A DNA stretch of 64,000 bases from an uncultured Mycoplasmatota bacterium (GTDB lineage: Bacteria; Bacillota_I; Bacilli_A; RF39; UBA660): positions 1 through 64,000 of the forward strand of contig CALEBF010000002.1 of the NCBI GenBank assembly GCA_937944975.1, read 5' to 3'. Under the pieces are notes generated by a model, which was given only the letters and a program-made list of their open reading frames with translations, did not search any database and had not been told where the DNA came from. Shown piece by piece: positions 1 to 9,105 of this stretch (positions are counted from its first letter, which is position 1; each line of letters opens with the position of its first letter). The position numbers and the translations under genes are program-made.

Positions 1-54
1 TCAATTAGGGTTTAAATAATACTTTTTTATTGTCTACTTTCTATTGACAACTTC

Positions 55-125
55 ATTTATGTCTACTTTTTCTTTTGTTTGCAAATTATGATATAATGAA
101 ATAGATTTAAAACGAGGAAGTGATT
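55..125. repeat. 71-bp direct repeat, copy A
   Basis: This 71-bp block matches 1554-1624 with only two mismatches that I can see (C/T near position 82 and G/A near 114). It contains the extended -10 element TGATATAAT and the GAGGAAGTGATT ribosome-binding region that precede rbgA in copy B. The two copies bracket the RhuM gene and a broken small membrane gene, so the interval is either an inserted cassette whose arrival duplicated the rbgA promoter, or a segment acquired by recombination at this sequence. Confidence 0.9.
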
Positions 126-231
126 GTAATGGTAAATGAAAAAAAGTTTCCAAAAAAAGTATCAACTGCTTGATACCGTATGGTAAACCTTGCTAAAAGA
201 TTATTATAATTTGGTAAAGAAAGGAGATGAC
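126..231 (+). promoter_or_regulatory. Leader between repeat A and the RhuM gene (mini-ORF and hairpin)
   Basis: Transcription from the promoter in copy A would run through a possible 14-codon ORF (129-173, ATG to TGA), placed where rbgA starts in copy B. A perfect 7-bp inverted repeat GTATCAA-ctgc-TTGATAC (159-176) overlaps the end of that ORF. The hairpin lacks a U-run, so it is not a normal terminator. The RhuM ribosome-binding site AAAGGAG follows at 220-226. Whether the mini-ORF is translated, or is merely a vestige of the disrupted promoter, cannot be decided here. Confidence 0.35.
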
Positions 232-1254
232 ATGATGGTAAAAGATTTAATGATTAGAAGTAGTAGTGCGGAGTTTTTAATATTTGAAAGGCAAACACAT
301 GATAAGGGAGTTCAAGTCAGATTCGAAGATGGGGATTTGTGGCTAACACAAAAATCTATAGGAGAACTTTTTGATACGACTCGAAATAATATCACGATGC
401 ATATTAATGAAATATATAACACTTATGAATTAGATGAAAATTCAACTAGTAAGAAATTCTTACTAGTTCAAAGAGAAGGAAATAGAAAAGTAAAAAGAAA
501 TGTTCAATATTATAATCTTGACATGGTTATTTCTATTGGATATAGAGTCAATTCTGATAGAGCAATTCAATTTAGAAGATGGGCTACTTATATATTAAAA
601 GAATTTTCAAAAAAAGGTTATATTATTGATAAAAAAAGAATGGCAAATGGCGCTTTCTTTGATGAAGACTATTATGATTCTTTACTCGCAGAAATTAGAG
701 AAATAAGATTATCTGAAAGAAGATTCTATCAAAAAATCACTGATATTTATGCAACTAGTGTAGACTATGATTCTAAATCTCCTACAACTATTAAATTTTT
801 TAAAAAAGTACAAAATAAAATGCATTATGCAGTATCTCATCAAACTGCAGCTGAAATTATATACGATAGAGCAGATGCGGAGAAAGAACATATGGGACTT
901 ACAAATTGGAAGAATTCTCCTAATGGGAAAATACTAGAAACTGATGTAGTAATAGCAAAAAATTATTTAAGCAAGGAAGAGTTAGAAAGTTTAGAACTGA
1001 TAGTTTCGGCATTTTTAGATTTAGCAGAAAATAGAGCTAAAAGACATATTCCAATGACAATGGAAGATTGGTCTAATCGAATTGATAAGTTTTTGCTGGC
1101 TGATGATTTAGATGTTTTAAAAGATGCTGGAAAGATTTCACATGAGATAGCCTGTGATAAAGCATTAACCGAATTTGAAAAATATAGAGTGAAACAAGAT
1201 AAATTATATAAATCTGATTTTGATTTATTATTAGAAGAAATAGACAAAGAGTAA
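232..1254 (+). CDS. RhuM family protein (virulence-associated, accessory)
   Basis: The 340-residue product has the layout of the RhuM family (named after a gene of the Salmonella SPI-3 island, often found on phages and genomic islands). The N-terminal part contains the typical LWLTQKSIGELFDTTRNNI segment (about residues 38-57), followed by the RxVNSDRAIQFRRWAT block. The C-terminal part holds the usual AEIIYDRADAEKEHMGLTNW block. The molecular function of the family is not established. I start at ATG 232 because AAAGGAG lies 5-6 bases upstream; an in-frame TTG at 190 lacks such a site. The gene lies inside the repeat-bounded cassette, is more AT-rich than rbgA beside it, and is probably transferred. 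Confidence 0.85.
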   Translation: MMVKDLMIRSSSAEFLIFERQTHDKGVQVRFEDGDLWLTQKSIGELFDTTRNNITMHINEIYNTYELDENSTSKKFLLVQREGNRKVKRNVQYYNLDMVISIGYRVNSDRAIQFRRWATYILKEFSKKGYIIDKKRMANGAFFDEDYYDSLLAEIREIRLSERRFYQKITDIYATSVDYDSKSPTTIKFFKKVQNKMHYAVSHQTAAEIIYDRADAEKEHMGLTNWKNSPNGKILETDVVIAKNYLSKEELESLELIVSAFLDLAENRAKRHIPMTMEDWSNRIDKFLLADDLDVLKDAGKISHEIACDKALTEFEKYRVKQDKLYKSDFDLLLEEIDKE

Positions 1255-1275
1255 TTTATAGAGGTGAAATGATTG

Positions 1276-1529
1276 ATGAATCCATTTATAATTGGAATTA
1301 TTATTTTTATATTATCTTTTGTGTTTCAATTATTACTGATTATAAAAAAAGAAAAAAATTAAAAGCTGATACTGATATAAATAAGGAAATAAATATTAAA
1401 AATCAATCAAAGAAAAATATAAAGATATTTAGTAAAATACTAATAGCTATAATTTTATCTTTCTTTTTAAGTATTATTGGTTTTTATATTAGCGCAATCA
1501 TATTTTTGGGAACTGATTTATCAATATAA
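1276..1529 (+). pseudogene. Small two-TM membrane protein, probable frameshift
   Basis: From ATG 1276 the reading frame gives a clean first membrane helix (MNPFIIGIIIFILSFVF...) but stops after 28 codons at a poly-A run (TAAAAAAAGAAAAAAATTAAAAG, about 1344-1362). One extra A there would join it to the downstream frame, which carries a charged linker and a second helix (about 1440-1510) and ends at 1529. An alternative start at 1269 reads the second frame throughout but spoils the first helix, which argues for a one-base deletion or a homopolymer sequencing error. No family recognised. It sits 20 bases after the RhuM gene inside the same cassette. Confidence 0.5.
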
Positions 1530-1553
1530 TACAAATTACGATTTATAGAGTAG

Positions 1554-1624
1554 ATTTATGTCTACTTTTTCTTTTGTTTGTAAATTATGATATAATGAAA
1601 TAGATTTAAAACAAGGAAGTGATT
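1554..1624. repeat. 71-bp direct repeat, copy B (rbgA promoter copy)
   Basis: This is the second copy of the repeat at 55-125. It ends just before the rbgA start codon, so it is probably the functional rbgA promoter. A short inverted repeat GTAGA-tttatg-TCTAC spans its left edge (1550-1565). Confidence 0.9.
1588..1596 (+). promoter_or_regulatory. Extended -10 promoter for rbgA operon
   Basis: TGATATAAT matches the TGnTATAAT extended -10 of vegetative sigma-A promoters. No strong -35 is visible at the right distance. The same element occurs in repeat copy A and would drive the RhuM cassette. Confidence 0.6.
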
Positions 1625-1626
1625 CT

Positions 1627-2505
1627 ATGAATGAAAATAGATTAAATATTAACTGGTATCCAGGGCATATGGCGAAAACAAAGCGCTTAATTCGTGAAAA
1701 GATCGATCAGATTGATGTTGTATACGAAGTTATTGATGCACGGATTCCGTATTCTTCAAAGATAAAAAATATCGAAGAAGATACGAAGAATAAACCTAGA
1801 ATTTTAATTATGACGAAAATAGATTTATGTGATATGAATGAAACAAAAAAATGGATTACATATTATGAAAATCTTGGTTATACAGTATTAGGTGTAGATT
1901 TAGAGCATGGAAAGAATATCAATCAAATCTTACAATCTACAAGAGAGATGATGCAACCTTATCAAGAAAAGAGAAAAGAAAAAGGTTTATCAACTCGTAA
2001 AACGAGAGTTTTAATTATAGGAATTCCAAACGCAGGAAAGAGTACTTTGATTAATCGATTGGTTGGAAAGAAAGCTGTCAATGTAGGGAATAAGCCAGGT
2101 GTTACGAAATCGCTTGATTGGATTCGAATTAATGATGAATTAGAATTGTTAGATACACCGGGAGTATTATGGCCTAAGTTTGAGGATCAAACAGTTGCAC
2201 TTAATTTAGCAAGCTTAACGGCGATTAAGGAAGAAGTTCTTCCAATTTACGATGTCGTTTCTCACATTTTGATTACACTTTTCAAATATTATCCTAAAAC
2301 GCTTTCTGAACGCTATGGCATCGAAGAAATCGATATGGAAGATCTCGTTCCAACTTTGGATTTGATCGGGAAACGTAGGGGGTGTATCATGCGAGGTGGA
2401 GAGATTGATTACGATCGTGTGATGGGACTGATCTTACAAGATGTCAAAGAAGGAAGAATCAAAGGAATTACTTTTGATCGGTATGATGATCTCAACCAAG
2501 AATAA
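1627..2505 (+). CDS. rbgA: Ribosome biogenesis GTPase RbgA (YlqF)
   Basis: RbgA is a circularly permuted GTPase that acts late in assembly of the 50S subunit. The 292-residue product begins with the family signature NWYPGHMAKTKR (residues 9-20). The G motifs occur in permuted order: G4 TKID (63-66), then G1 GIPNAGKST (132-140), then G3 DTPG (176-179). Length is normal for the family. The start has a GAAGTGATT ribosome-binding region. It heads a gene run with mrnC and rlmB, all RNA or ribosome maturation genes. Its promoter is duplicated upstream (see the direct repeat). Confidence 0.97.
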   Translation: MNENRLNINWYPGHMAKTKRLIREKIDQIDVVYEVIDARIPYSSKIKNIEEDTKNKPRILIMTKIDLCDMNETKKWITYYENLGYTVLGVDLEHGKNINQILQSTREMMQPYQEKRKEKGLSTRKTRVLIIGIPNAGKSTLINRLVGKKAVNVGNKPGVTKSLDWIRINDELELLDTPGVLWPKFEDQTVALNLASLTAIKEEVLPIYDVVSHILITLFKYYPKTLSERYGIEEIDMEDLVPTLDLIGKRRGCIMRGGEIDYDRVMGLILQDVKEGRIKGITFDRYDDLNQE

Positions 2506-2529
2506 TGAGATAGAAAGTAGGAGCGAAAG

Positions 2530-2904
2530 ATGGAGTTTAAAATGATCAACGTATTAGCGCTTGCTTATCTCGGAGATAGTATTTATGAAGTATACGTACG
2601 TAAGTACTTGCTTGAAAAAGGAATCAGCAAAGTACAAGAATTACAAAAAGAAGCGATATCTTATGTGAGTGCAAAGAATCAAAGTGCTTTTTTACACGAT
2701 ATGATAGATCAAAATTTCCTTTCGGAAGAAGAGTTGGAAATTGTAAGACGTGCTAGAAATCACAAAGGAAATAGACATCCTAAAAATACAGATATTGTCA
2801 CATATAAAGAATCGACGGGATTAGAAGCACTCATCGGATATTTAGAATTAAAAGAAGATCACGAACGAATAGAGCAAGTAATGAAATTTATATTAGGAGA
2901 GTAA
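2530..2904 (+). CDS. mrnC: Mini-ribonuclease III (23S rRNA maturation)
   Basis: Mini-III is a dimeric double-strand-specific RNase that trims the 23S rRNA precursor. The 124-residue product is an RNase III catalytic domain without a dsRNA-binding domain, which is the mark of MrnC. The motif ALAYLGDSIYEVYVR (about 10-24) carries the catalytic Asp, and the RARNHKGNR / GLEALIGYLEL blocks follow. Initiation could be at residue 1 or at the internal Met5. It follows rbgA by 24 bases and precedes rlmB by two, as in the conserved mrnC-rlmB order of Bacilli. Confidence 0.95.
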   Translation: MEFKMINVLALAYLGDSIYEVYVRKYLLEKGISKVQELQKEAISYVSAKNQSAFLHDMIDQNFLSEEELEIVRRARNHKGNRHPKNTDIVTYKESTGLEALIGYLELKEDHERIEQVMKFILGE

Positions 2905-2906
2905 CT

Positions 2907-3602
2907 ATGTATATATATGGAAAAAATGTAGCAGAGGAAACTTTGAAAAATAATAAAAAAATACACAAAGCATATCTTTACCGTAACTTCCATGATGAAT
3001 GGATTATTTCTGCATTGCAAAAAAGAAATGTATGGATCGAATATAAAGATAAATACGAATTAGATCGACTTGCAAGTGGAAATCACCAAGGTATAATATT
3101 GAGTGTTCCAGATTACGAATATTGTCAGTTAGATGATTTAATTGTGAAGGAAGATCCACTTTTAGTTATCTTAGACCATGTTGAAGATCCTCATAATTTA
3201 GGTGCGATTATTCGAACTTGTGAAGCAGCAGGAGTAGATGGTATTATTTTACCGAAAAACCGCAGTGTCGAAGTGAATGCGACAGTTATGAAGACGAGTG
3301 CTGGTGCATTAGAATATGTTAAAATTGCTCAAGTTACGAATATTGCTCAGACGATGAAGGAATTAAAAAGAAAAGGATTTTGGATCGTTGGAACTGACAT
3401 GGATGGTACGAATTATAGTGATATTGATTACAAAGGTAAAATGGCTTTAGTTATCGGAAACGAAGGAAAAGGAATGAGTCGAATCGTAAAAGAAAATTGT
3501 GACTTTATTGCGAGTATTCCGATGATCGGGAAAATCAATAGTTTAAACGCATCCGTTGCAGCTGGAATTATGATATATGAAGCAGTGCGTTTAAGAAAGT
3601 AG
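2907..3602 (+). CDS. rlmB: 23S rRNA (guanosine-2'-O)-methyltransferase RlmB
   Basis: RlmB is a SPOUT (TrmH-family) enzyme that methylates the 2'-OH of G2251 in the 23S rRNA P loop. The 231-residue product has an N-terminal substrate-binding domain, then the three SPOUT motifs: DHVEDPHNLGAIIRT (about 91-105), VIGNEGKGMSR (about 181-191) and the knot segment KINSLNASVAAGI. The start is two bases after mrnC, with GGAGAG upstream, so the genes are co-transcribed. The usual yacP gene between rlmB and sigH is absent here. Confidence 0.95.
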   Translation: MYIYGKNVAEETLKNNKKIHKAYLYRNFHDEWIISALQKRNVWIEYKDKYELDRLASGNHQGIILSVPDYEYCQLDDLIVKEDPLLVILDHVEDPHNLGAIIRTCEAAGVDGIILPKNRSVEVNATVMKTSAGALEYVKIAQVTNIAQTMKELKRKGFWIVGTDMDGTNYSDIDYKGKMALVIGNEGKGMSRIVKENCDFIASIPMIGKINSLNASVAAGIMIYEAVRLRK

Positions 3603-3609
3603 GGATATC

Positions 3610-4227
3610 GTGGAGTATAAAGACTATAATGATAATGAATTGTTATGGTATGTGGCCGAGAAGAATGAGGCGGCTTTAGATATTTTATATAAGAAGTACG
3701 AACCATTTATTATAAACTTCGCAAAGAAAATGTTTGAATATTGTAAGTATAGTGGATTAGAAATGAACGATCTTGTTCAAGAGGGAATGTTAGGTTTAAA
3801 TGATGCGATAACAAAGTTTAACGATCAGAAAAACGTAACATTCTATACGTTTGCTAAGACTTGTATCGAAAGGAAGATCATTAGTTGTGTCGTCTCGACT
3901 AGAAGATTAAAACATCGCATTTTAAATGAATCCATTTCATATGAGACGGATTTGAAAGATGACGGTGGAACATTAGAATACTTACTTCGAGATAATAAAC
4001 ATAATCCGGAAAATATGTTATTGCATACGGAAAATGAGAAAAAGATCATAGCGTTGACGAAGGAGAGTCTAACGGATTTTGAGCAACAGGTATTTGAATT
4101 GAAAATATCTAATTTTAGTTATAAAGAAATTGCTGAGATTTTAGATAAGGATAAAAAATCTATCGATAATGCTTTACAGAGAATCAAGACGAAAATGAAA
4201 AAAGTTTTAAATACGATAGATGAGTAG
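3610..4227 (+). CDS. sigH: RNA polymerase sigma factor SigH (Spo0H-type)
   Basis: Sigma-H directs early stationary-phase and sporulation genes in Bacilli. The 205-residue product has region 2 (DLVQEGMLGLNDAITKFN, about 54-71, and the TFYTFAKTCIERKI segment) and region 4 (LTDFEQQVFELKISNFSYKE, then the helix-turn-helix around DKDKKSIDNALQRIK). The mrnC-rlmB-sigH order is the one found in Bacillus, which is why I prefer SigH to another sigma-70-family member. The start is GTG 3610 behind AGGGATATC. The product is slightly shorter than the 218-residue B. subtilis protein. Together with sspI and the yjcZ-like genes it supports a sporulating host. Confidence 0.85.
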   Translation: MEYKDYNDNELLWYVAEKNEAALDILYKKYEPFIINFAKKMFEYCKYSGLEMNDLVQEGMLGLNDAITKFNDQKNVTFYTFAKTCIERKIISCVVSTRRLKHRILNESISYETDLKDDGGTLEYLLRDNKHNPENMLLHTENEKKIIALTKESLTDFEQQVFELKISNFSYKEIAEILDKDKKSIDNALQRIKTKMKKVLNTIDE

Positions 4228-4240
4228 AAAGAGGGATTAT

Positions 4241-7200
4241 ATGACAAAGTTGAGAACTATGGATGGAAACGAAGCTTGTAGTCGTATTGCTTATTTATTT
4301 ACAGAAGTTGCAGGTATTTATCCGATTACGCCATCGAGTCCAATGGCAGAACACGTAGATGAATGGGCAAATGCCGGAATGAAAAATATGTTTGGAGAAC
4401 CTGTAAAAATTGTTGAAATGCAAAGTGAAGCAGGAGCTGCAGGAATGATTCATGGTGCATTACAGGCTGGTTGTTTAGCAACGACGTTTACAGCAAGTCA
4501 GGGACTTCTTTTGATGATTCCAAATATGTATAAGATGGCAGGAGAAATGTTACCTTGTGTTATGCATGTTGCCGCACGTAGTTTATCGACACATGCACTT
4601 TCGATTTTTGGAGATCATCAAGATATTTATGCAACTAGAATGACTGGATTTGCAATGCTTGCAAGTTCATCAGTAGAACAAGCTTCCGACATGGCTGCGA
4701 TAGCGCATTTAAGTGCGATCAAGTCAGAACTTCCATTTTTGCACTTCTTTGATGGATTCCGCACGAGTCATGAACTTTCGAAAATTGAAGTTTTAGAAAA
4801 AGACGATATTTTGCCACTTGTCGATCAAGAAGCGTTACAAAAGTTCCGCAATCGTCGTATGAATATTGCTCGTCCAGCGACGAAAGGAACTGCACAAAAC
4901 GATGATATTTACTTTCAAGCGACTGAAGTTCGTAATCCATATTACGATCGATTGCCTTTCATTGTCGATGAATATATGAAGAAGATTAACGAGATTCGTA
5001 AGACGCATTACCATCCGTTTGTCTATTACGGAAGTAAGAAGGCAGATCGCGTGATTGTAGCGATGGGATCCGTTTGTGAAACGATTAAGGAGACAATCGA
5101 TGATTTAAATCAAAAGGGATACTCTGTTGGACTTATCGAGGTGCATTTGTATCGACCATTTAGTGCGGAATACTTTAAAAAAGTATTACCAGAAACTGTT
5201 TCTCATGTTGCCGTTTTGGATCGTACGAAAGAAGCGGGTAGTATAGGAGAACCATTATATTTAGACGTGAGAAGTATTTTACCTGAGCATATTACAGTCG
5301 TAGGTGGAAGATATGGACTATCAAGTAAAAATACGACACCAGCACAAATTAAGGCAGTCTTTGATATGCTAGAAAATCCAAGACACAATTTTACGATCGG
5401 AATAGAAGATGATGTTACTCATTTGAGTTTACCGTTAGAAGATTATCATATCAATCGTGCAAAAGAGATGTTGATCTATGGATATGGTAGTGATGGAATG
5501 GTAAGTGCTTCTAAATCTATTTTAAAATTGATCGGGGATGAAACAGATCAATACGTACAGGGGTATTTTCAATATGATTCTAAAAAATCAGGTGGAGTGA
5601 CAGTAGGGCATTTGCGTTTTTCTAATGATCCGATCCGTTCGACTTACTATGTAGAAAATCCGTATTTCGTTGTTGTGACAAAGGATAGTTATCTACAAGA
5701 GTTTGATTGCTTTAGTGGCCTTTGTGATCGTGGAATCGTATTGCTTAACACTGATCGTACAAAAGAAGAGCTTCTTAATTTTCTGCCAGAGAAAACAAAG
5801 GCTCTATTTCAAAAGAGAAATATTACGCTTTATACGATCAATGCTTATGAGATTGCTCGCAAAGTTGGATTAGGAAATAAGATCAGCACGATTATGGAAA
5901 GTGCGATCATGCATATTGCTTCGATTTTAGATCCTGCTTTAGCAAACCAGAAAATGAAAGAATACGTGAAACAACGTTTTTTCAAAAAGGGAGAAGAGGT
6001 TGTTGCTGCTAACATCGACGCGATCGATCGTGCAGTAGATCATTTGGAAAAAGTAAATATACCGAACGATACTTATATTGTTGAAGTAGATATGGATTCT
6101 AATGATATATATGATGCGATGAAAGAAAGACTTGGAAATCAACTTCCAACGAGTGCTTTTTTGAAAACTCCGGATGGAACTTTTAGAGCGGGAACGAGCG
6201 CTTTAGAAAAAAGAGAACTGAGTGATACTGTTCCAAGTTATATTCCTGAAAATTGTATTCAGTGTAATCAATGTTCTATCGTTTGTCCACATGGTGTAAT
6301 TCGACCTTATTTGCTTACAGAGGAGGAGTATCAAGCAGCGCCAGATTACGTAAAAGAAAAATGTAAAAAGGCGATTGGGAAAGGATTAGAATCATATTAT
6401 AGTACGATTGCGATATCTATTGCGGATTGTACCGGATGTGGACTATGTATGAAAACGTGTCCGGGTATGCGTGGAGCACTTGCCTTGATTCGTAAACGGT
6501 ATCAAGAACAAAAAGATCAAAAGGAACAGGAAAGGTTCAATTATTTAGAGGAAAATGTAACAGAAAAGGATCTTGTAAACTTATATACGATCAAAGGAAG
6601 TCAACTGGTAAAACCAAAATTTGAATTTAGTGGTGCTTGTGCAGGTTGTGGAGAAACTCCATATCTCAAGCTATTAACTCAATTATTTGGAGATCATATG
6701 ATGATTGCGAATGCAACAGGATGTTCTTCTATTTATGGAGGAAGTGCACCGATTACTCCTTATAAAGTTCCATGGGCAAGTTCTCTTTTTGAGGATAATG
6801 CCGAATATGGGTATGGAATGAAAATAGCAACGGAAGTTCGTCGCATTTATATTAAACAATATATGGAGACTCATTTAGATGAGAATAAAGAGTTATATCA
6901 AAAATGGTTGGATCATATGGATCAGCCTCAAATGACAAAGGAAGTATATGATGAGCTAAGAAAAGATACTCCGGAAGGATTAAAACCATACATGGATGAT
7001 ATCATAGCACCTAGTGTATGGATGATTGGTGGAGATGGTTGGGCTTACGATATCGGATATGGTGGAATCGATCATATTTTATCAAGTCAAGCCAACGTGA
7101 ATATTCTAGTATTGGATAGTCAAGTTTATTCCAATACTGGAGGGCAAGCATCAAAGGCGAGTCCAAAAGGAAGTATTGCAGCATTTGCATCTCACGGAAA

Positions 7201-7660
7201 GGATGTTCCTAAAAAGGATTTGGCTCGTATCGCAATGTGTATACCGAATGTGTATGTTGCACAAGTAAGTATGGGAGCAAATCCAATGCAAGTGATACGT
7301 GCAATGAAGGAAGCGGAAGAACATCAAGGACCATCGATTATTCTCGCATATTCGCCATGTATTTCTCATGGAATTCACGGCGGGATGGAAAACAGTATGG
7401 AGTCTGGTAAGATGGCAACTTTATGTGGATACTATCCGATTTTCCGATATCAACCAGAGGCAAAGAAATTCACTTTGGATAGCAAACAGGTTAATTTTGA
7501 TTTATATCAGAATTATCTGGAAACGCAAAATCGTTATCGCATGCTAAAAGTGGTAAATAAAGAAAAAGCAGAACAATTATTACGACAGAATAAAGAAGAA
7601 GCGATGGAACGTTTTGAGTACTATCAAAGTTTAGAACAGAAATCTCAAAATAATGAATAA
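4241..7660 (+). CDS. nifJ: Pyruvate:ferredoxin (flavodoxin) oxidoreductase
   Basis: PFOR oxidatively decarboxylates pyruvate to acetyl-CoA and CO2 and passes two electrons to ferredoxin or flavodoxin. The 1139-residue single-chain enzyme has the N-terminal pyrimidine-binding domain (YPITPSSPMAEHVDEW), the CoA/beta-gamma part, a two-cluster ferredoxin domain with CIQCNQCSIVCP and CTGCGLCMKTCP, and the TPP domain with CAGCGETPYLK and GGDGWAYDIGYGG. I start at ATG 4241 because GAGGGA lies just upstream; an in-frame ATG at 4220 overlaps the end of sigH. Its presence points to anaerobic fermentation. It ends at a strong terminator. Confidence 0.98.
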   Translation: MTKLRTMDGNEACSRIAYLFTEVAGIYPITPSSPMAEHVDEWANAGMKNMFGEPVKIVEMQSEAGAAGMIHGALQAGCLATTFTASQGLLLMIPNMYKMAGEMLPCVMHVAARSLSTHALSIFGDHQDIYATRMTGFAMLASSSVEQASDMAAIAHLSAIKSELPFLHFFDGFRTSHELSKIEVLEKDDILPLVDQEALQKFRNRRMNIARPATKGTAQNDDIYFQATEVRNPYYDRLPFIVDEYMKKINEIRKTHYHPFVYYGSKKADRVIVAMGSVCETIKETIDDLNQKGYSVGLIEVHLYRPFSAEYFKKVLPETVSHVAVLDRTKEAGSIGEPLYLDVRSILPEHITVVGGRYGLSSKNTTPAQIKAVFDMLENPRHNFTIGIEDDVTHLSLPLEDYHINRAKEMLIYGYGSDGMVSASKSILKLIGDETDQYVQGYFQYDSKKSGGVTVGHLRFSNDPIRSTYYVENPYFVVVTKDSYLQEFDCFSGLCDRGIVLLNTDRTKEELLNFLPEKTKALFQKRNITLYTINAYEIARKVGLGNKISTIMESAIMHIASILDPALANQKMKEYVKQRFFKKGEEVVAANIDAIDRAVDHLEKVNIPNDTYIVEVDMDSNDIYDAMKERLGNQLPTSAFLKTPDGTFRAGTSALEKRELSDTVPSYIPENCIQCNQCSIVCPHGVIRPYLLTEEEYQAAPDYVKEKCKKAIGKGLESYYSTIAISIADCTGCGLCMKTCPGMRGALALIRKRYQEQKDQKEQERFNYLEENVTEKDLVNLYTIKGSQLVKPKFEFSGACAGCGETPYLKLLTQLFGDHMMIANATGCSSIYGGSAPITPYKVPWASSLFEDNAEYGYGMKIATEVRRIYIKQYMETHLDENKELYQKWLDHMDQPQMTKEVYDELRKDTPEGLKPYMDDIIAPSVWMIGGDGWAYDIGYGGIDHILSSQANVNILVLDSQVYSNTGGQASKASPKGSIAAFASHGKDVPKKDLARIAMCIPNVYVAQVSMGANPMQVIRAMKEAEEHQGPSIILAYSPCISHGIHGGMENSMESGKMATLCGYYPIFRYQPEAKKFTLDSKQVNFDLYQNYLETQNRYRMLKVVNKEKAEQLLRQNKEEAMERFEYYQSLEQKSQNNE

Positions 7661-7661
7661 T

Positions 7662-7709
7662 AAAAAAGAAGCAACTTAGAAACCGAATATCTAAATGCTT
7701 CTTTTTTTT
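7662..7709 (+). terminator. Rho-independent terminator after nifJ
   Basis: Inverted AAAAAGAAGCA and TGCTTCTTTTT arms enclose a loop of about 22 bases, and the right arm runs into a T-tract. Confidence 0.8.
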
Positions 7710-7806
7710 ATAAGAATCTAAATATTTTCGACAAAATGCGCAAATGAATTGACAAATTTCACTAAAATAGAGTAAATTATAATTAGAAGTGAGGAGGATG
7801 ATGTTC

Positions 7807-9093
7807 ATGTATTGTGGAGAATGCGGTGCCAAGAATAAAAAGGGCGCTCGTTTCTGCGAAGAATGTGGGAAACCACTAGAAGTTGTGGATGAGAAAGCAA
7901 GTAAAGCTGAAACATCTAACAGTAAAGGTCGACGACCACGACCTGTGAAGAAAGCACCTACTGAGAAGAAGCCGATGTCTAAAAAAGCAAAGGTGGGAAT
8001 TATCATAGGTGTTATCGTAGCTGTCATTATAGTTGCGTTTATCGTCATCGGAAATATGTTGACGGATCCGAAGAAGATAGCAACTGAGTATTTTGAAGCA
8101 GTTACAAGTTATGACGCAGACAAGATGTATGCATACCTCGATGTGAAAGAAAGTGACTTTGCCAACAAGAAAATTTTCAAGAAGATTGTAGACCGTCAAT
8201 TAAAGGAGACAAAAAACGTTCCAAAAGTTACAAACTACAAAGTAACAAGTACTGAAAAGAGTAGCAGTGGACTTGTTATGTACGTTAAGATTAATTACAC
8301 CATGGAAGGAAGTACGGAAGATAAAACTCAAACAATTGAGTTAACAAAAGATAAGAATAAAAAGTTCTTGTTCTTTGACAATTGGAAGATTGCAATGACA
8401 GATGTTGAAACAGTAGAAGATTTTGAACTTTCTGTTATGAAGGATTCAACTGTAACGTTAGAGGGAGTTAAAGTTGACAAGAAATATATCGATAAAGAAG
8501 AGAGCGATGATTCTATCGATGTATATAAATTACCTTCTTTATTCCCATTAGAATACGAAATGCAAGTAGCATTGCCACTTGGATTCACGCTAGAAGATGA
8601 GCTAGATGCAGGAAGATATTCTAAGTCTCAAACAGTTAACTTGGATGAAGAAAATATTCCAGAGGCTGAACAAAAGAAGATCGTCGATAAAGCAAAACAA
8701 GATTTATTAACGCTTTATAATTCAGCAATTACTAATAAATCATGGGATGAGATCAAATCTGGATTTGAGTATAAAGATGCGGATCTAGATGACTTAAAGG
8801 AAGCTTATGAAGATTTGAAAGAAGATCTTAATTCTTCATCAAGTACGAAACTTACACAGATCGAATATAAAGATCTCGAACTTAGAAGTGTAGATATCAA
8901 TGATGATGGATTCTTATCTATGTATGTTTATGCTAAGTATAATTATACAGTGTCTTATGAAGAAGATGGTCAAACGAAAACAAAATCAAAATCTACGACG
9001 GATGGAATGTATTTGACGTATGATTATAAAGAAAATGCATATCGTTTAGTAGATGCATCAAGTTTACAAACATATTTTTCTAGATATTTTTAA
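7807..9093 (+). CDS. Zinc-ribbon, membrane-anchored extracellular protein (TcaA/YvbJ-like)
   Basis: The product has an N-terminal zinc ribbon with two CxxC knuckles (CGECGAKNKKGARFCEECG, residues 3-21), a basic linker, one membrane helix (about residues 66-88) and an exported C-terminal region of about 340 residues rich in Lys and Asp. This architecture resembles TcaA and YvbJ of Firmicutes, which have cell-envelope roles; the precise function here is unknown. AGGAGG at 7792-7797 favours ATG 7807 over the in-frame GTG at 7789 (the alternative ATG 7801 sits too close). The next gene also begins with a zinc ribbon and follows by 12 bases, so the two probably form an operon. Confidence 0.75.
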   Translation: MYCGECGAKNKKGARFCEECGKPLEVVDEKASKAETSNSKGRRPRPVKKAPTEKKPMSKKAKVGIIIGVIVAVIIVAFIVIGNMLTDPKKIATEYFEAVTSYDADKMYAYLDVKESDFANKKIFKKIVDRQLKETKNVPKVTNYKVTSTEKSSSGLVMYVKINYTMEGSTEDKTQTIELTKDKNKKFLFFDNWKIAMTDVETVEDFELSVMKDSTVTLEGVKVDKKYIDKEESDDSIDVYKLPSLFPLEYEMQVALPLGFTLEDELDAGRYSKSQTVNLDEENIPEAEQKKIVDKAKQDLLTLYNSAITNKSWDEIKSGFEYKDADLDDLKEAYEDLKEDLNSSSSTKLTQIEYKDLELRSVDINDDGFLSMYVYAKYNYTVSYEEDGQTKTKSKSTTDGMYLTYDYKENAYRLVDASSLQTYFSRYF

Positions 9094-9105
9094 GGAGGAT
9101 TAGAA

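Noticed and set aside
7491..8048. Long minus-strand frame opposite the nifJ end and the zinc-ribbon gene
   Set aside because: It is antisense to two well-supported genes, crosses a terminator and has no protein-like composition or ribosome-binding site.
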